DNA of 8,265 bases from Paraglaciecola arctica (lineage in GTDB: Bacteria > Pseudomonadota > Gammaproteobacteria > Enterobacterales > Alteromonadaceae), in assembly GCA_003232445.1 (NCBI GenBank), contig QIJM01000687.1, forward strand, positions 1 to 8,265, given 5' to 3'. Shown piece by piece: positions 6,709 through 8,265 of the stretch (its first letter is position 1; each line of letters starts with the position of its first letter). The position numbers and the translations under genes were made by a program. Below the pieces are notes generated by a model. That model made no database searches. It was not told the DNA's origin and worked only from the letters and a program-made list of their open reading frames with translations.

Positions 6709-7758
6709 CTAAGAATGACTATTGGAGTATATGCGCGAGGGCGCTAAATGTAGACTATCGTTAAATGTTGTCATTGGCGTTTTGCCAAAACAATAACGTT
6801 CCTGCTGCGGAACATTATTGTTTTGGTTTACCATCCATTCTTGCAATACTTCTTCTAACGTAGCGAGTGATTCGAAGCGTTGATTACGTAAAACTATATC
6901 GTAAAAGTTGCTTTTTTGCAGCGCATGAAATCGGGCACAAATACCATTTACCTCAGAGCCGTTGTATGCTCTCATTTTAATATGTTGAATATTATGTTGA
7001 TCAAGAGAAATTTGATAATTATTTGCTTGTTTCGCCGCACCATAAAACTCTGGCCCACGGTCAGTAAGCATTTGTTCCAGTTTTAAATCATTAGACTGAT
7101 GCCAGGGTAAAATATGGTTCTCTAACATGTTTACAGTGTTGCCATCGTTTTTATCTAAATCTAAATGGACAATAGCTATTTTGCTATACGCGTCAATGAA
7201 TGTTTGTTGGTAGATAGTGCCAATATTGGGAAGTTCTCCTATGAATAGCGTATCGTGTACGCCTAAATGACCAGGGTAGGAGGCATCAACTTCGCCTTTA
7301 TTTTGTTTGATTTGATGCAGTCGTTCAATACTTTCCTTTTGCGCATCAGTTAAACTGATTTTTTCTTGCTCAACCTTGGCATGCAATGCTTTTAGGCGCT
7401 TTCCCGTTGATTCAAGATCATGGCGCTTCCATATGGCTCTTACACCACTTGCTGAAATGCTCATGTCCCTAGCATTTAATAGTTTTGCCACTTTCTCCTG
7501 ACCATAGTTTGGATAATCAAGGGCCAATTCTACGACTTGTTTCTCAATATTTTCAGTAACTCGATTTTTGAGCATTGGCTTTCGGCGATCTAGATCTTTA
7601 AGTGCCAATTCCCCACCGGTTTCATATAGTTTTTTGAAACGATAGTAACTATCACGACTATAACCCATGACTTCGCATGCTTTAGTTACATTCATCTCTT
7701 TTGCCAACTGCAATAACGCTAGCTTGGTCCGTATTGAGTAGTCTTTTGTCATAACCAT
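6709..7758 (-). CDS. IS481-family transposase, catalytic Glu replaced by Ala (349 aa)
   Basis: DDE-type transposase of the IS481 family, which moves its element by cut-and-paste or copy-out DNA chemistry. Residues 7-48 form a helix-turn-helix (TKLALLQLAKEMNVTKACEV, then GYSRDSYYRFKKLYE). A second helical DNA-binding part runs to about 115 (YPNYGQEKVAKLL). The rve integrase core spans about 160-335: HDTLFIG with Asp169, YQQTFIDAYSKIA, LTDRGPEFYG with Asp233, NGICARFH, and the C-terminal CFGKTPMTTF (323-332) typical of the family. In relatives the third motif is NGICERFH; here codon 6934-6936 gives Ala275, so the third acidic ligand is missing. Nearby positions also depart from the family (SNFY for NEFY). 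The frame is otherwise open and full length. It is most likely a catalytically dead copy in early decay. The start at 7758 has no good ribosome site; an ATG at 7752 is an alternative. Confidence 0.88.
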   Translation of the reverse strand: MVMTKDYSIRTKLALLQLAKEMNVTKACEVMGYSRDSYYRFKKLYETGGELALKDLDRRKPMLKNRVTENIEKQVVELALDYPNYGQEKVAKLLNARDMSISASGVRAIWKRHDLESTGKRLKALHAKVEQEKISLTDAQKESIERLHQIKQNKGEVDASYPGHLGVHDTLFIGELPNIGTIYQQTFIDAYSKIAIVHLDLDKNDGNTVNMLENHILPWHQSNDLKLEQMLTDRGPEFYGAAKQANNYQISLDQHNIQHIKMRAYNGSEVNGICARFHALQKSNFYDIVLRNQRFESLATLEEVLQEWMVNQNNNVPQQERYCFGKTPMTTFNDSLHLAPSRIYSNSHS

Positions 7759-7983
7759 TTGTTAGTGGATCCCAGCTTTTATCTGAGTATTATAAAAAAA
7801 CGATGTCATACATGCTTGTTTCTTGGGGAAATGAAATCAACCTTCCAAGTTTTGATATACTACTATGGAGTCAATTTTGTAGAAACCAATGTCTAATGAA
7901 TCAATTATATTTTGCGGTGCAATTTGGATTTTCACTTGTTTGATTGACGTACTAGCACCAGTTATAAGTGTAATCGTACAATA
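7759..7983. other. 225-bp non-coding stretch between transposase and ggt remnant
   Basis: No gene is supported here. Two very short plus-strand frames overlap at TAATG: 21 codons from 7831 after a purine-rich GGGGAA, then 15 codons from about 7894. They resemble no known peptide and I do not call them. The stretch shows no gamma-glutamyltransferase coding, although the 3' end of that gene begins directly after it. It may therefore be part of the insertion sequence or filler DNA at a deletion junction. Confidence 0.4.
7789..7794 (-). promoter_or_regulatory. TATAAT -10 box upstream of the transposase
   Basis: On the minus strand a perfect TATAAT lies about 30 bp upstream of the transposase ATG, after a run of six further T residues. 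No good -35 box is found 16-18 bp further upstream, so it is either a weak promoter or chance in an AT-rich stretch. Confidence 0.3.
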
Positions 7984-8103
7984 ATGGGTCACAAGGTACA
8001 AATCAGAGAGTTAAACAGTGGCCTACATGGTATTCAACTAATCGATGGTGCGCTAATTGGTGGGGCAGATCCTCGACGGGAAGGCGTGGCAGTGGGGTTC
8101 TAA
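7984..8103 (+). pseudogene. ggt: 3'-terminal remnant of gamma-glutamyltransferase
   Basis: The 39 codons from MGHKVQI to a TAA at 8101-8103 match the extreme C-terminus of gamma-glutamyltransferase, the periplasmic enzyme that cleaves glutathione and transfers gamma-glutamyl groups. The diagnostic parts are MGHKV near the start, the pattern GLHGIQLIDGALIGG, and the terminal DPRREGVAVGF, which in intact enzymes lies at the end of the small subunit. The roughly 500 or more preceding codons are absent: the same frame has a stop at 7945-7947, and only 12 unrelated-looking codons intervene. The initial ATG is an internal methionine of the family motif, not a real start, and no ribosome site precedes it. 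The catalytic Thr and the large subunit are gone, so the piece cannot be functional. The break sits beside the IS481 copy, which suggests an IS-linked deletion. Confidence 0.82.
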
Positions 8104-8265
8104 TCCAAACTGACTTTATCTACTTTCCAGTCTTTATCAACTTTTACCAGTTCTATAAGACGCATATCTTTAAATATTTCACCATCTAATTCGCCTTCAA
8201 AAAACAAGGATATTTGCGCGTCTTTAGCAAATTCATTTCTGCCTGCGCTGCGAGACTTAGATTGG
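8100..8265 (-). CDS. Unrecognised protein, C-terminal part only
   Basis: An open frame enters from the right edge and ends at a TAG (8100-8102), giving about 55 residues that end in ELVKVDKDWKVDKVSLD. I do not recognise the family. The visible part is rich in charged residues with alternating strand-like segments (AQISLFFEGELDG, MRLIELVKVDKDWKVDKVSL), a layout seen at the end of small alpha/beta proteins such as NTF2-like folds, but that is only a guess. Its stop overlaps the ggt remnant's stop by 2-3 bp in a tail-to-tail arrangement. This tight packing suggests that the right flank is the ancestral arrangement and that the rearrangement lies to its left. Confidence 0.6.
   Translation of the reverse strand, partial: QSKSRSAGRNEFAKDAQISLFFEGELDGEIFKDMRLIELVKVDKDWKVDKVSLD

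Larger units (their letters stand above)
6676..7980 (-). mobile_element. IS481-family insertion-sequence copy, boundaries tentative
   Basis: The element is supported by the full-length IS481-type transposase inside it. The ends are proposed from a degenerate terminal match: 6676-6690 (TATCCGTTTACACAT) against the reverse complement of 7966-7980 (TGTACGATTACACTT), 11 of 15 identical. The right end starts with TGT, as IS481 ends do, and stops exactly where gamma-glutamyltransferase homology begins. The left end lacks the TGT, no target duplication is seen, and the 222 bp between transposase start and right end is long for the family. A shorter alternative (about 6692-7812, 7 of 11 matching) is also possible. 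Treat the presence of an IS as firm and the borders as weak. Confidence 0.4.

Noticed and set aside
7831..7941. Two short overlapping frames (21 and 15 codons) joined by TAATG
   Set aside because: Too short, no recognisable sequence, and located in a probable rearrangement junction.
1..8265. CRISPR arrays, tRNA/rRNA genes, toxin-antitoxin or phage-defence modules
   Set aside because: No regularly spaced repeats, no cloverleaf-like sequence, and no protein with matching motifs were found on either strand.

Overview
The window looks like chromosomal DNA of a marine gammaproteobacterium, most likely of the Alteromonadales (Glaciecola/Paraglaciecola/Alteromonas type). This is inferred from the AT-rich composition, a large secreted-type S9 peptidase, a rhombosortase (a family known mainly from Vibrio, Shewanella and Alteromonadales) and the general style of the proteins. 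No rRNA or other taxonomic marker is present, so the assignment is an inference.

Layout. Positions 1-2306 (+) hold an S9-family serine peptidase (prolyl oligopeptidase/DPP IV type) that runs off the left edge. A small predicted lipoprotein follows (2378-2662, +). A convergent gap with a perfect 12-bp inverted repeat (2692-2753) separates it from rhombosortase rrtA (2803-3405, -). A 434-bp divergent gap (3406-3839) carries a good sigma70-like promoter and two palindromes. It leads into a three-gene plus-strand cluster: a DUF47/PhoU-like Pit accessory protein (3840-4508), a PiT-family inorganic phosphate permease (4520-5563) and an exported DUF3616 protein (5578-6627). The gaps of 11 and 14 bp indicate one transcript.

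From about 6630 onward the DNA looks rearranged. An IS481-family transposase (6709-7758, -) is open along its full length, but alanine stands where the family has its third catalytic acidic residue. About 225 bp of non-coding DNA follow. Then comes an isolated 39-codon piece that matches the extreme C-terminus of gamma-glutamyltransferase (7984-8103, +), with the rest of ggt absent. The window ends inside an unrecognised minus-strand gene (8100-8265) whose stop overlaps the ggt stop.

How the genes fit together. The clear functional unit is the phosphate-uptake cluster: permease plus cytoplasmic DUF47 partner, with a secreted propeller-like protein as a possible extracytoplasmic addition. The rhombosortase should process GlyGly-CTERM proteins encoded elsewhere, because no protein complete at its C-terminus in this window carries that signal. 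The right end records an insertion or deletion event that removed most of ggt. I did not find a clearly new multi-gene system. The best leads are the phosphate-operon DUF3616 protein, the transposase lacking its catalytic glutamate, and the abrupt ggt junction.
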